From: Qiania dongpingensis
Lineage (GTDB): Bacteria > Bacillota > Clostridia > Lachnospirales > Lachnospiraceae
Direction of reading: 5' to 3'
Length of the DNA stretch: 64,000 nt
Assembly: GCF_014337195.1 (NCBI RefSeq)
Contig: NZ_CP060634.1
Coordinates: 558,001 to 622,000 of the forward strand
Shown here: positions 10,225 to 17,982 of the stretch, one piece after another
Position numbering within the stretch: the stretch's first letter is position 1
How the letters are laid out: each line of letters opens with the position of its first letter
Made by a program: the position numbers and the translations under genes
Notes under the pieces: model-generated
What the model was told of the DNA's origin: nothing
The model's database searches: none
The model's input: the letters and a program-made list of their open reading frames with translations, nothing else

Positions 10225-10896
10225 TCAATCTTCTGACTTCTCGGCCACCTCGCCTTGTCTTTTGTAAACAGAACCGGCAGGTACATATCCCCTGATCATG
10301 GAAAGCGGATATATACTGGTATTCCGCCCGATGACAGATCCTGGATTGATGACAGTGCCGCATCCTACTTCCACGAAATCTCCCAGCATTCCGCCTACTT
10401 TTTTCCTTCCTGTTTCTATCCGCACTTCTCCCGCTTTAATGACCACCAGTTTTTTATCGGATTTCACATTGGAAGTGATCGAACCTGCTCCCATATGAGA
10501 ACGGTAGCCTAAAATCGAATCTCCCACATAATTGTAATGGGGAACCTGCACATTATCAAAAAGAATCACATTCTTAAGTTCTGTGGAATTTCCCACCACC
10601 ACATTCTCTCCCACCAGAATGCTTCCTCTCAGGAACGCGCAGTGGCGGACCTGCGAATTTTTACCGATGACAGCAGGTCCCGTCAAGGACGCCGTAGGAG
10701 CGATCACCGCCGACTTCGCCGCCCAGATCATCTCTCCAATTTCCTCGTATTCTTCCTTGGGAAGGCTCCTCCCCAGCTCTATGATAAAATCACTCAGGCC
10801 CCCCAGCGCTTCCCAGGGATACGTAAAGCCTGATAAATACGGTGCCGCCAGAGTGTGGTTCAAATCAAACAATTCCGTGATCTCTAATTCTTTCAT
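10225..10896 (-). CDS. Left-handed beta-helix (hexapeptide repeat) protein, sugar-nucleotide-transferase-like
   Basis: This 223-residue protein has an N-terminal helical segment (about 1-55) followed by irregular hexapeptide repeats ([IV]-G-x-x-[ST]-x type). Examples are VIAPTASLTGPAVIGKNS, ILVGENVVVGNSTELKN, MGAGSITSNV and VIGRNTSIYPLSMIRGYVP. It resembles the C-terminal acyltransferase half of GlmU and related NDP-sugar proteins, but no nucleotidyltransferase domain is present, so the substrate is unknown. The start at 10896 has GAGGAG about ten bases upstream. A TATAAT preceded by TG lies at 10929-10937. Confidence 0.75.
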   Translation of the reverse strand: MKELEITELFDLNHTLAAPYLSGFTYPWEALGGLSDFIIELGRSLPKEEYEEIGEMIWAAKSAVIAPTASLTGPAVIGKNSQVRHCAFLRGSILVGENVVVGNSTELKNVILFDNVQVPHYNYVGDSILGYRSHMGAGSITSNVKSDKKLVVIKAGEVRIETGRKKVGGMLGDFVEVGCGTVINPGSVIGRNTSIYPLSMIRGYVPAGSVYKRQGEVAEKSED

Positions 10897-10928
10897 GTCA
10901 TTAATGCTCCTCATATTTTGTTGCTTTT

Positions 10929-10937
10929 ATTATAACA
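10929..10937 (-). promoter_or_regulatory. Extended -10 promoter of the hexapeptide-repeat gene
   Basis: The minus strand reads TGTTATAAT, an extended -10 element, about 30 bases before the start codon. No good -35 box is visible. Confidence 0.5.
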
Positions 10938-11006
10938 GCGGATGCTTTTCATTACCAGTATTTTTTCATCAGAGTAAAAATCTATCCATCTTTTTATGTT
11001 CGGCGC

Positions 11007-11047
11007 AAGAAAACAAAACAAGCGGCTCCTCATCGGGGCCGCCTGTT
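11007..11047 (-). terminator. Terminator after the OadG-like gene
   Basis: On the minus strand ACAGGCGGC pairs with GCCGCTTGT and is followed by the T-rich TTTGTTTTCTT. It lies about 45 bases after the stop codon of the small gene at 11090-11218. Confidence 0.7.
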
Positions 11048-11089
11048 CTGCCTGTACTTGTTTTAACTTTTATCGGAAAGGGCCGGGTA

Positions 11090-11218
11090 TCATTTATCCT
11101 TTTCCTTTCCGAACCGGTTCATGATCCAGACCAGTGCAACGATTATCAGGATCGCAACGAAGATACCGCCCATTCCTTTTCCCATGATTTCAAGAGAAAT
11201 CAAAAAATTTTCCCACAT
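11090..11218 (-). CDS. OadG-related small membrane subunit
   Basis: This 42-codon gene reads MWENFLISLEIMGKGMGGIF, then a hydrophobic helix, and ends MNRFGKEKDK. One membrane helix followed by a charged tail is the layout of the gamma subunit of Na+-translocating decarboxylases (OadG/MmdD), here reduced to the membrane part. AAGGAG lies eight bases before the ATG at 11218. The ATG six bases earlier is too close to that site. It sits 37 bases downstream of the OadB gene and surely shares its transcript, so it probably stabilises the beta subunit. The terminator follows at once. Confidence 0.8.
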   Translation of the reverse strand: MWENFLISLEIMGKGMGGIFVAILIIVALVWIMNRFGKEKDK

Positions 11219-11255
11219 ATCCATATCTCCTTTCCACTTCCGTGAAACTGTGTCT

Positions 11256-12392
11256 TTACAGGAACTGTGTCACAAGGCTTACCACCAGGCCTCCGGCGAT
11301 AACCGATGCGATCTGGCCGGAAACGTTGGCGCCTGCCGCCTGCATGATCAGAACATTGCCCGGCTTTTCCTCCATGGCCAGCTTCTGTACGACTCGGGAG
11401 GACATGGGGAATGCTGAGATTCCCGCCGCCCCGATCATCGGATTGATCTTTTTCTTTAAGAACAGATTGATGAATTTCGCAAACAAGACCCCGCCGATCG
11501 TATCAAACACAAACGCCAGCAGGCCGATTCCCATGATCATCAGCGTATTTACATTCACAAACGCGTTTGCCCTCATACTAAAGGAAATGGTGATGCCGAG
11601 CAGCAGCGTGATCAGGTTGGCCAAAGTTGTCTGGGCCGTCTCAGAAAGATTTCCAAGTACGCCGCATTCACGGAGCAGGTTGCCGAACATCAGGAATCCG
11701 ACAAGAGCCACTGCGGAAGGCGCCAGCAGGCCAACAATGAAAGTAACAGCAATGGGGAAGACAATCCTCATGCTTTTTGAAACGGAATTCGGCTGATAAT
11801 CCATCGTGATCTGACGTTCCTTTTTGGTCGTGACCAGCTTAATGGCAAAAGGCTGGACAATGGGCACCAGCGCCATATAGGAATAAGCGGCCACCGCAAT
11901 GGGACCGATATAATTGGAATGCAGGATCTGCGACACCAGGATTGAGGTCGGTCCGTCCGCCGCGCCGATGATACCGATGGATGCCGCGTCCTGAAGAGGG
12001 AATCCCATCAGGCAAGCCGCCGACAGAGCAAAAAAGATGCCGAACTGGGCAGCAGCTCCAAAGAAAAACATCACCGGCTTCTGAAGCAGAGGCCCAAAAT
12101 CGATCATGGCTCCAATGCCGATGAACAGCAGAATAGGCAAAGCCTCTGATGCTTCAATCCCTACCTCAAACAGCCACTGGATAATTCCGTTGGTTTCCCC
12201 CACCCCGGATAATACCTGGTTGATGACTCCGCTCATCGGGAGATTCACCAGGATTGCTCCAAATCCCATGGGAAGAAGCAGGGCCGGCTCATACTTTTTC
12301 TTGACCGCCAGCCAGATGAGGGCGATGCCGACCAAGTACATGACAGCCTGCTGCCAGGTTATTGATGTGATTCCTTCCAATAAAAAGTCCAT
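11256..12392 (-). CDS. oadB: Sodium ion-translocating decarboxylase, beta subunit
   Basis: This is the membrane subunit that couples decarboxylation of a carboxy-biotin carrier to Na+ export (OadB/MmdB/GcdB family). It has 378 residues, about nine to ten hydrophobic segments and the hallmark GIIGAADGPTSILVSQIL, with the Asp involved in Na+ and proton transfer. Conserved MIDFGPLLQKP and GAAGISAFPMSSRVVQK also fit. The start at 12392 follows AAGGAG. The longer frame to 12482 lacks a ribosome site. No carboxyltransferase (alpha) or biotin carrier gene lies in the window, so the decarboxylated substrate cannot be named. Confidence 0.92.
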   Translation of the reverse strand: MDFLLEGITSITWQQAVMYLVGIALIWLAVKKKYEPALLLPMGFGAILVNLPMSGVINQVLSGVGETNGIIQWLFEVGIEASEALPILLFIGIGAMIDFGPLLQKPVMFFFGAAAQFGIFFALSAACLMGFPLQDAASIGIIGAADGPTSILVSQILHSNYIGPIAVAAYSYMALVPIVQPFAIKLVTTKKERQITMDYQPNSVSKSMRIVFPIAVTFIVGLLAPSAVALVGFLMFGNLLRECGVLGNLSETAQTTLANLITLLLGITISFSMRANAFVNVNTLMIMGIGLLAFVFDTIGGVLFAKFINLFLKKKINPMIGAAGISAFPMSSRVVQKLAMEEKPGNVLIMQAAGANVSGQIASVIAGGLVVSLVTQFL

Positions 12393-12487
12393 ATTCATTC
12401 TCCTTATCACATTATATAACAGTTGCCTGTAAGTGCGGTTTTTATTCCAGATTACGGTCAAGCTCTGACATCCGGATATCATAAATC

Positions 12488-12534
12488 AAAAAGAGACTCC
12501 TATCGCAACTAACACAAGCTGCAATAAAAGTCTC
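12488..12534 (-). terminator. Terminator downstream of the YtvI-like gene
   Basis: On the minus strand GAGACTTTTATTGCA pairs with TTGCGATAGGAGTCTC and is followed by TTTTT. It lies between the YtvI-like gene (ends 12696) and oadB (starts 12392). The rest of this 300-base gap shows only a TATAAT before oadB without a good -35. Confidence 0.8.
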
Positions 12535-12695
12535 GCCATTTCAATTCCCAGCGGATTTTACAATCGTACTGACGCCGAAGAATCCATAATCATGCCGGCT
12601 ACTCCCCTTTATTGATACCTCTTTTATTATACATATTTTTTCCAGTTTGTACAGAGCTATTTCCTGGATTTTTCAAAAATATGACGTTTTACCCT

Positions 12696-13763
12696 CTATC
12701 TCCACAGATGGATCGTCCCTTCGTCATTCATCTTTTTCAGCACCGTAGCCGTGATCGGAAACAGGAAGATCCCCCATATCCCCATCACCTTGGCTCCGGC
12801 AAAAATACAGATCAGCGTAACGATCGGATGAAGTCCCACCTGCTGTCCGATGATCTTCGGCTCCAGGATCTGGCGCACCATCGTAATGAATAAATACAGG
12901 ATTAAAATTCCCACTCCAAAACCCATATTTCCCAGAACGCAGGAAACCAGACCCCATGGAATCAAGACCGTCCCCGTGCCGAGCACCGGAAGGATATCTA
13001 CAATCGCTATCAGGAAGGCATACAGAAGCGGCATATCCACCCTAAGAATCAGGAAGCCCACATACAGCTCCACAAAGGTCACACACATCAAAAACAGATA
13101 GACCTTCAGAATCTTGCCCACCATCACCTTAGCATTCTTCGCCACATCCACGATCATGTCCCGTTTTTTGTCCGGCATTTGGCGCAACACAAAATTTTTG
13201 ACATTTTCCAGATCCGCCGTAAAGAAAAAAGAGGAGATCACGGCAAACAAAAGCTGAATCAAAAGGCCGGGAAACGCGACCACATAGGAAGCCCCCAGAC
13301 TTATGATGCTGCCGGAAGCTTTCAGGACGACCTCCTGCATCGTATTTTCCAGAGAATCCGCTACAGCCATCACACGATCCTGGTTTCCGGGGAAGCTCCC
13401 CGCGATCTTATCCATCAGCATACTGAGCTGAGGTTCAATATGAGTTTCATAATACGCCGGAAGCTTTTTGGCCATCTCCTGGATGAAAGCAAAGATCCGC
13501 GCGCCAAAGAAGTAGATCAACACCCCAAGCAGTACATAAAACAGGACTACCGCAACTGGGGCGAAGTATTTCCGGTCAAGTCTGATTTTTTTCGACAGAA
13601 ACCGGATCACGGGATTCAGGATGACAGCCACCAAAAGGCCGATCACAAACGGAAGGAAGATGGGAAACAGCTTTTTCAAGATAAAATAGAGAACGCCGAC
13701 CACAATGATAAAATACAGAAAATTTATGATAAATGCTTTTCTTTTTTCCAGCTTCCCATTCAT
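12696..13763 (-). CDS. AI-2E transporter family protein, sporulation YtvI-like
   Basis: The 355-residue polytopic protein belongs to the AI-2E/PerM family. It has two N-terminal helices (about 10-65), a central soluble part with the amphipathic KLPAYYETHIEPQLSMLMDK, then helices with the conserved DILPVLGTGTVLIPWG and EPKIIGQQVGLHPIVTLICI. This subfamily is usually annotated as sporulation integral membrane protein YtvI. That link is to family members; its role here is inferred. The start at 13763 has a GGGGGA ribosome site. A promoter with a 5' hairpin lies at 13803-13861. Confidence 0.85.
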   Translation of the reverse strand: MNGKLEKRKAFIINFLYFIIVVGVLYFILKKLFPIFLPFVIGLLVAVILNPVIRFLSKKIRLDRKYFAPVAVVLFYVLLGVLIYFFGARIFAFIQEMAKKLPAYYETHIEPQLSMLMDKIAGSFPGNQDRVMAVADSLENTMQEVVLKASGSIISLGASYVVAFPGLLIQLLFAVISSFFFTADLENVKNFVLRQMPDKKRDMIVDVAKNAKVMVGKILKVYLFLMCVTFVELYVGFLILRVDMPLLYAFLIAIVDILPVLGTGTVLIPWGLVSCVLGNMGFGVGILILYLFITMVRQILEPKIIGQQVGLHPIVTLICIFAGAKVMGIWGIFLFPITATVLKKMNDEGTIHLWR

Positions 13764-13802
13764 GGCTATCCCCCGCAAAACGCCGATTGTTGTATACACT
13801 TT

Positions 13803-13861
13803 GCGGCAGGCCTAAGCCTGCCGCTTGTCTTTACTCTATCATATTATTTCATGGGGCTCAA
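13803..13861 (-). promoter_or_regulatory. Promoter of the YtvI-like gene with a 5'-terminal hairpin
   Basis: TTGAGC (13861-13856) and TAGAGT (13838-13833) are 17 bases apart on the minus strand. The predicted transcript starts near 13826 and immediately forms the perfect hairpin GCGGCAGGC-TTAG-GCCTGCCGC at 13824-13803. The hairpin has no T-run on the minus strand, so it is more likely a leader structure than a terminator of the suf operon. Confidence 0.55.
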
Positions 13862-13912
13862 GCATATGAAGACAACTTTTACAAAGTTTTAACGGAAACA
13901 CCGTTTATGCTG

Positions 13913-14830
13913 TCATTTCAGGAAACCATTCACGATCTGCTCTTCCGCTTCCTGCTCCGTGAGCCCAAGTGTCATCAGCTTTGTGATCTGTTCCCCGGCT
14001 ATCTTGCCGATGGCGGCCTCATGGATCAGAGCTGCGTCCGGATGATTCGCCGTTATTTCCGGTACCGCGCTGATCTTGGCATCGTCCATGATAATGGAAT
14101 CACACTCAGAATGGCCGCTGCATTTGTTGTTCCCATGGATTTTGGAAACAAAAAGCTGACGGGAATCCTCTCTGGCCACAGAGCGGGATACCACATTGGC
14201 GCTGGAACCCTTCCCGTCCAAATCTACGACAAACTCACTCTTAGCGTCCTGCGACCCATGGGTCATCAGCTTTTCCGTAACCACGAACCTGGCTCCGTCC
14301 GCCAGCACTGCCTCCGTCGTCCGGATGGTAGAATCCACACCTTTGATCTGAACGCTGTCCATTTCCATATAGGCGTCCTGCCCCAGCTCCACGACAGTCT
14401 TTGGATTCATGATGCGCTTTCCGTTTCCGTCGCCCTCTCCATAATGCTTTTCCACATACCGGACCCTGGCTCCCTTTTCCAGGAAAAACCGGTGGATGCC
14501 GTCATGCTTTGATGTATCGCACCCGCTGTTATGGATGCCGCAGCCTGCGACGATCACCACATCCGCGCCCTCTCCCACGTAAAAGTCGTTGTAGACCACC
14601 TCCTGAAGGCCCGTCTGGCTTAAGATCACGGGAATATGCACGCTCTCATGCTTCGTTCCCGGCTTTATCCTGATATCTATTCCGGTTCCGTCCGGCTTGG
14701 AAATGATATCGATGTTGGCCGTGGTATTTCTGCTCTCAGTCTGCCCGTTAGCCCTGATATTATATGCGCCCGTGGGTATCTCATGAAGCCCCGCGATCTG
14801 CTCCAGCAATGTCTGTTCGATTGCGTCCAT
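13913..14830 (-). CDS. sufB: SufB/SufD-family Fe-S cluster scaffold protein (SmsB-like)
   Basis: This protein assembles Fe-S clusters with the ATPase encoded just upstream. At 305 residues it is much shorter than classical SufB (about 465-480). It keeps the SufBD beta-helix core and C-terminal helices: VVIVAGCGIHNSGCDTSKHDG, HNRF-like IHRFFLEKGARVRYVEKHYG, and HPDAALIHEAAIGKI with its conserved Glu/His. Its ATG overlaps the TGA of sufC (TGATG) with AAGGAGG upstream. No sufS, sufU or sufE is adjacent. This two-gene layout matches the SUF-like minimal systems described in anaerobes, so sufB is a family label. Confidence 0.85.
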   Translation of the reverse strand: MDAIEQTLLEQIAGLHEIPTGAYNIRANGQTESRNTTANIDIISKPDGTGIDIRIKPGTKHESVHIPVILSQTGLQEVVYNDFYVGEGADVVIVAGCGIHNSGCDTSKHDGIHRFFLEKGARVRYVEKHYGEGDGNGKRIMNPKTVVELGQDAYMEMDSVQIKGVDSTIRTTEAVLADGARFVVTEKLMTHGSQDAKSEFVVDLDGKGSSANVVSRSVAREDSRQLFVSKIHGNNKCSGHSECDSIIMDDAKISAVPEITANHPDAALIHEAAIGKIAGEQITKLMTLGLTEQEAEEQIVNGFLK

Positions 14831-15564
14831 CAATATCCCTCCTTATAAAATCTGCAGTTCATATCATTCTCGTCGTTCAAAAGGCCGGGAAGGATGTCTT
14901 CTTTCTTCCCCTCCGCCGTCACGCGGCCGTCGGCAATCACGATGATCCTGTCCGCTATGTTCAAGATTCGCTCTTGATGGGAAATGATCAGGATGGAAGC
15001 TCCCGCGATCCGCTCATGCATTTTTTCAAAGACCTTGATCAGGTTGTTAAAGCTCCAAAGATCAATTCCGGCCTCCGGCTCGTCAAATACCGACATTTTC
15101 GTACCCCTGGCGATGATCGTGGCAATCTCAATCCTTTTTAGCTCGCCGCCGGAAAGGCTGGCATTTACTTCTCTGTTGATATAATCCCTGGCGCAAAGCC
15201 CTACTTCCGAAAGATAATCACATGCTCCGGCGGTGCTGATCTTTTCACCCGCCGCCAGACGGATCAAATCTAACACCGTCACGCCCTTGAAGCGCACGGG
15301 CTGCTGAAACGCATAACTGATCCCCATGTTAGCCCGTTCTGTGATGCTCTTATGGGTGACATCCACACCATCAAACAAAATACGCCCTTCCACGGGCTTC
15401 TCTATCCCTGCGATCACACGGGCCAAAGTAGATTTGCCACCGCCGTTCGGCCCCGTGATCGCGATGAACTGATCATCCTCGATCTTCAAATTCACATTTC
15501 TCAAAATCTCCTTCTGGCTGTTTTCTTCCTCCACCTGAAAGGAGATATTCTGTAATTCCAGCAT
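14830..15564 (-). CDS. sufC: Fe-S cluster assembly ATPase SufC (SmsC-like)
   Basis: This is a soluble ABC-type ATPase that drives conformational change in the SufB-type scaffold. The 244-residue protein has Walker A (GPNGGGKST), Q-loop (AFQQPVRFKGVTVLDLIRLA), signature LSGGELKRIEIA, Walker B with MSVFDEPEAGIDLWS, and the H-loop (ISHQERIL). The phrase EPEAGIDLWSFNNL is characteristic of SufC. The ATG at 15564 follows GAGGG. The longer in-frame start at 15651 has no ribosome site. It is translationally coupled to the downstream scaffold gene. Confidence 0.93.
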   Translation of the reverse strand: MLELQNISFQVEEENSQKEILRNVNLKIEDDQFIAITGPNGGGKSTLARVIAGIEKPVEGRILFDGVDVTHKSITERANMGISYAFQQPVRFKGVTVLDLIRLAAGEKISTAGACDYLSEVGLCARDYINREVNASLSGGELKRIEIATIIARGTKMSVFDEPEAGIDLWSFNNLIKVFEKMHERIAGASILIISHQERILNIADRIIVIADGRVTAEGKKEDILPGLLNDENDMNCRFYKEGY

Positions 15565-15696
15565 AGGCTTTGCCCTCTCTTTCTTCCTCACGGGTATTTT
15601 CATTTTCCCCGGATTTTTCCTGGGTATTCCAAAATCACCTGTATGCCTCAAGACATCGGTTCTATATTTCTTCCAATCGCTTCCAATCCTGTTCTC

Positions 15697-16392
15697 TTAC
15701 GATATAAGTCCCGAGAACATAGGTGCCAGGACCACGGTTATCACTCCGGCCGTCACGACCGCCAGACTGGACATGGCTCCTTCTACCTCACCGAATTCCA
15801 ACGCCTTGCTGGTGCCGATGGCATGCGCCGAATTGCCGCAGGCCAGCCCGACTGCGATAGGATTGGTGATCCGAAACAGCCTGCACACTGTCTTTGCTGC
15901 GATTCCCCCAAAAAGGCCGGTGATGATAACGGCCGCCACTGTCAGAGTGGGATTCCCTCCCAGCTCCTCCGATACTCCCATGGCAATGGCCGTGGTAATG
16001 GATTTGGGCTGAAGGGAATGGTAGATCATAGCATCCAGTCCAAAAACCGCGCAGAGCGCCCAAATGGTAAATGCCGCCGCAATACAGCCGCTCACCAGAC
16101 TGATGAGGATAGCCGCCAGATTTTTCTTCAGGACCAGTATCTGCTTATACATGGGAATCGCCAGGCAGACCGTCGACGGCGTTAAAAAGTAGGTGATATA
16201 CTTGGCGCCTTGATCAAAAGTATCGTAATCAATATGAAACGCCGTCAGCACGATCACGATCAGAATCGTGCACAGAAGCAGCGGATTGCATATCGTATAC
16301 GGAAATCTCTTTTGAATCCTAAGACCGATCCAGTACGCCGCAAGCGCAAGGAAAAAGCCGAAATAAACGCTTTCTCTGAACAGGTCATTCAT
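15697..16392 (-). CDS. lrgB: LrgB/CidB-family membrane protein
   Basis: The 231-residue protein is hydrophobic throughout, with about seven helices. It shows LrgB-family features such as PSTVCLAIPMYKQ, LQPKSITTAIAM, GGNPTLTVAAVIITGLFGG, and the conserved GNSAHAIGTSKALEFGEVEGA. LrgAB/CidAB proteins are holin-like membrane proteins tied to cell lysis control and, in some species, pyruvate uptake. The start at 16392 follows AAGGAGG and overlaps the end of lrgA by eight bases. Confidence 0.93.
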   Translation of the reverse strand: MNDLFRESVYFGFFLALAAYWIGLRIQKRFPYTICNPLLLCTILIVIVLTAFHIDYDTFDQGAKYITYFLTPSTVCLAIPMYKQILVLKKNLAAILISLVSGCIAAAFTIWALCAVFGLDAMIYHSLQPKSITTAIAMGVSEELGGNPTLTVAAVIITGLFGGIAAKTVCRLFRITNPIAVGLACGNSAHAIGTSKALEFGEVEGAMSSLAVVTAGVITVVLAPMFSGLIS

Positions 16393-16771
16393 GGGCTTTT
16401 TCCTCCTTGTCCGCTTTTTTGTCAAGGATGGCCTGAGCTACGATTCCTGTCACAGCCATAACTACTACCGTGCTGATACCGATGACCGCAAGAATCGATA
16501 CCAGCTTGTCCGCCACGCTTCCCATGACCGTCATCAGACTGACACAGGGACCGATAAACAGGACCGGCATGATCTTCACCAAAAAGCTTCCGGTCTCTTC
16601 CACCTGCTCCAATTTGACGACCTTTGTCATCAGGAGCAGAAACAGGAGGACCAGGCCATACACGCTGGCCGGGACCGGCAGGGGCAGGACGCGGTTCAGA
16701 AATTCACCGGCAAAGGAGACTGCCATGATAACAGACAGCTGCTTTACATATTTCATATAATTCAAAATCAT
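16385..16771 (-). CDS. lrgA: LrgA/CidA-family holin-like protein
   Basis: This protein of about 128 residues has four hydrophobic helices and the family pattern PVPASVYGLVLLFLLL and KIMPVLFIGPCVSLM. It is the partner of LrgB, encoded with an eight-base overlap. The start is uncertain: AGGAG lies only two bases before the ATG at 16771, a GTG at 16774 is adjacent, and a TTG at 16765 would have ideal spacing. A promoter lies at 16851-16879, giving a leader of about 70 bases. Confidence 0.88.
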   Translation of the reverse strand: MILNYMKYVKQLSVIMAVSFAGEFLNRVLPLPVPASVYGLVLLFLLLMTKVVKLEQVEETGSFLVKIMPVLFIGPCVSLMTVMGSVADKLVSILAVIGISTVVVMAVTGIVAQAILDKKADKEEKAHE

Positions 16772-16850
16772 CACTCCTAGTCGTATATCTTTAATATCAA
16801 GTCTCTGCTATAGTTGCCCAGATATACCTCATCCCCGTACACCGCTATAA

Positions 16851-16879
16851 ATTATACGGCTTTTTTGCCTGAGTTGCAA
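16851..16879 (-). promoter_or_regulatory. Sigma-A promoter of lrgAB
   Basis: TTGCAA and TATAAT are separated by exactly 17 bases on the minus strand, about 75 bases before lrgA. Confidence 0.75.
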
Positions 16880-16940
16880 GTGCTTTTGTCTCAAAGGGAC
16901 TCTTCTTGAAAAACAAAGTGAAATAAATTATCCTTGATAC

Positions 16941-16972
16941 AAAAACAGGCCTTTCTTTTCAGAAAGGCCTGT
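16941..16972 (-). terminator. Terminator of tRNA-Leu(AAG)
   Basis: On the minus strand ACAGGCCTTTCT pairs perfectly with AGAAAGGCCTGT and is followed by TTTTTG. It lies four bases after the tRNA 3' end. Confidence 0.9.
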
Positions 16973-16975
16973 CGA

Positions 16976-17060
16976 TGCAGTTGGCGGGACTTGAACCCGC
17001 ACGAGCGCAATGCTCACTAGATCCTTAGTCTAGCGCGTATGCCAATTCCGCCACAACTGC
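16976..17060 (-). tRNA. tRNA-Leu(AAG)
   Basis: An 85-base cloverleaf with a long variable arm. The acceptor arm pairs GCAGTTG with CAACTGC and the discriminator is A; CCA is not encoded. The anticodon stem CTAGA/TCTAG encloses CTAAGGA, giving anticodon AAG (codon CUU). The T arm GCGGGTTCAAGTCCCGC is intact. The A at position 34 should be deaminated to inosine. Confidence 0.93.
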
Positions 17061-17064
17061 GTGC

Positions 17065-17118
17065 CGTCAGTTTAACTGACGCGAATATTATGATAGCATT
17101 GCGGCACCAAAAAGTCAA
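17065..17118 (-). promoter_or_regulatory. Promoter and leader palindrome of tRNA-Leu(AAG)
   Basis: TTGACT (17118-17113) and TATCAT (17095-17090) are 17 bases apart on the minus strand. The predicted start near 17083 is followed at once by the palindrome CGTCAGTT-A-AACTGACG (17081-17065), four bases before the mature tRNA. Confidence 0.65.
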
Positions 17119-17176
17119 TGGTTTTTAGGTGAAAAAATTGCTCAAATTTTTTTACAATTTTTTTTATCCAATTGTG

Positions 17177-17205
17177 TTGACATATGAGAAAATTTGGGTT
17201 ATACT
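17177..17205 (+). promoter_or_regulatory. Consensus promoter of tRNA-Leu(CAG)
   Basis: TTGACA and TATACT are separated by 17 bases, and an A/T-rich stretch (poly-T runs at 17145-17166) precedes the -35 like an UP element. It is a near-ideal stable-RNA promoter about 60 bases upstream of the tRNA. Confidence 0.8.
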
Positions 17206-17268
17206 ACACTAGCGTTCGGAAATAAAAGCCAGCATTTGAGGCGATGAGGACCAGACAAAACTAAATAT

Positions 17269-17353
17269 GCAGTTGTGGCGGAATTGGCATACGCGCATGA
17301 TTCAGGTTCATGTGAGCATTACGCTCGTGAGGGTTCAAGTCCCTCCAACTGCA
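17269..17353 (+). tRNA. tRNA-Leu(CAG)
   Basis: An 85-base cloverleaf with a long variable arm. Its first 25 bases are nearly identical to the divergent tRNA-Leu(AAG). The anticodon stem CATGA/TCATG encloses TTCAGGT, giving anticodon CAG (codon CUG). The T arm AGGGTTCAAGTCCCT is intact. CCA is not encoded. Confidence 0.93.
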
Positions 17354-17361
17354 CGATTCTT

Positions 17362-17395
17362 ACAGTCATTTCATAAGAAATGGCTGTTTTTATTT
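17362..17395 (+). terminator. Terminator of tRNA-Leu(CAG)
   Basis: ACAGTCATTTC pairs with GAAATGGCTGT (one wobble pair), followed by TTTTATTTTTC. Confidence 0.85.
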
Positions 17396-17424
17396 TTCTC
17401 TTTTTCGCTTTATGAGATAATAAC

Positions 17425-17462
17425 GCGCTTTTTATAAGCGCATAGACGTTGTATAAAAGCGC
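17425..17462. promoter_or_regulatory. Inverted repeat upstream of the small XRE gene, candidate operator
   Basis: GCGCTTTTTATA (17425-17436) is the near-perfect reverse complement of TATAAAAGCGC (17452-17462). It sits about 60 bases before the XRE start codon. The two arms face each other across 15 bases. A dimeric autorepressor site is possible; this is inference. Confidence 0.4.
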
Positions 17463-17519
17463 ACTTCTAGGCACAGAGTAATGCTATATCGTATACTTGT
17501 GCTGAGTAGAGGTGATTAC

Positions 17520-17783
17520 ATGGGAGAAAAACATCCGACTGATTATTATGTACAATTTGAAAACGTTGATTATTATCTGGACCTTGGCAACCATATTTCC
17601 TATTACCGGAAAAAGGCCAAGCTCACTCAGGAGCAGCTTGCAAAAAGAGTGGGAATATCCCGTTCTTATCTGAGCCATATCGAAGCTCCCAACGCTTTTC
17701 AGAAATGCTCTCTCGACACCGTCTTTAAAATCTGCCATGCTTTGAAGATCGAACCGGTCCAGTTGTTTCTGCCGCTTCCGTGA
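17520..17783 (+). CDS. Small XRE-family HTH regulator
   Basis: The 87-residue protein has a short N-terminal extension (MGEKHPTDYYVQFENVDYYL). A complete Cro/C1-type HTH follows: LGNHISYYRKKAKLTQEQLA KRVGISRSYLSHIE and then SLDTVFKICHALKIEPVQLF. No second domain is present. The start at 17520 follows GAGGTG. An earlier in-frame codon at 17481 has no ribosome site. It is not obviously linked to other genes: a tRNA lies upstream and repeat copy B downstream. The target is unknown; the inverted repeat at 17425-17462 is a candidate autoregulatory site. Confidence 0.88.
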   Translation: MGEKHPTDYYVQFENVDYYLDLGNHISYYRKKAKLTQEQLAKRVGISRSYLSHIEAPNAFQKCSLDTVFKICHALKIEPVQLFLPLP

Positions 17784-17814
17784 CCATGTCTAAGAACATT
17801 ACTACCTGCATCGC

Positions 17815-17912
17815 CAGCGAACCGAAATCGTGACGGCCCGGAACTTCTGCTGGTGTCAGTCTGGATTCTGGTTGGAGCTAACGAAAAATGATTCCAAAAA
17901 GTATTTTGTATC
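17815..17912 (+). repeat. Dispersed intergenic repeat, short copy (copy B)
   Basis: It matches only the right-hand part of copies A and C: CCTGCATCGCCAGCGAACC, CGAAATCGTGACGGCCCG, then GGAACTTCTGCTGGTG and a terminal stretch ending GTATTTTGTATC. The left half of the element is absent. Confidence 0.8.
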
Positions 17913-17972
17913 ATACCTTGCCGCACGAAGTGCGCCTGCCCAGAGGGCATGAATTAAGGGGTGCCCTTGGGT
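17913..17972 (-). repeat. 60-bp unit, inverted copy
   Basis: It is the reverse complement of the tandem units at 5131-5250, with a handful of substitutions. It starts exactly where copy B ends, the same junction as in copy A but in the other orientation. Confidence 0.82.
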
Positions 17973-17982
17973 ACAAAACAAC

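Noticed and set aside
13803..13824. GCGGCAGGC hairpin as terminator of the suf operon
   Set aside because: There is no T-run on the minus strand, and a promoter for the next gene starts just upstream of it, so I treat it as a leader hairpin.
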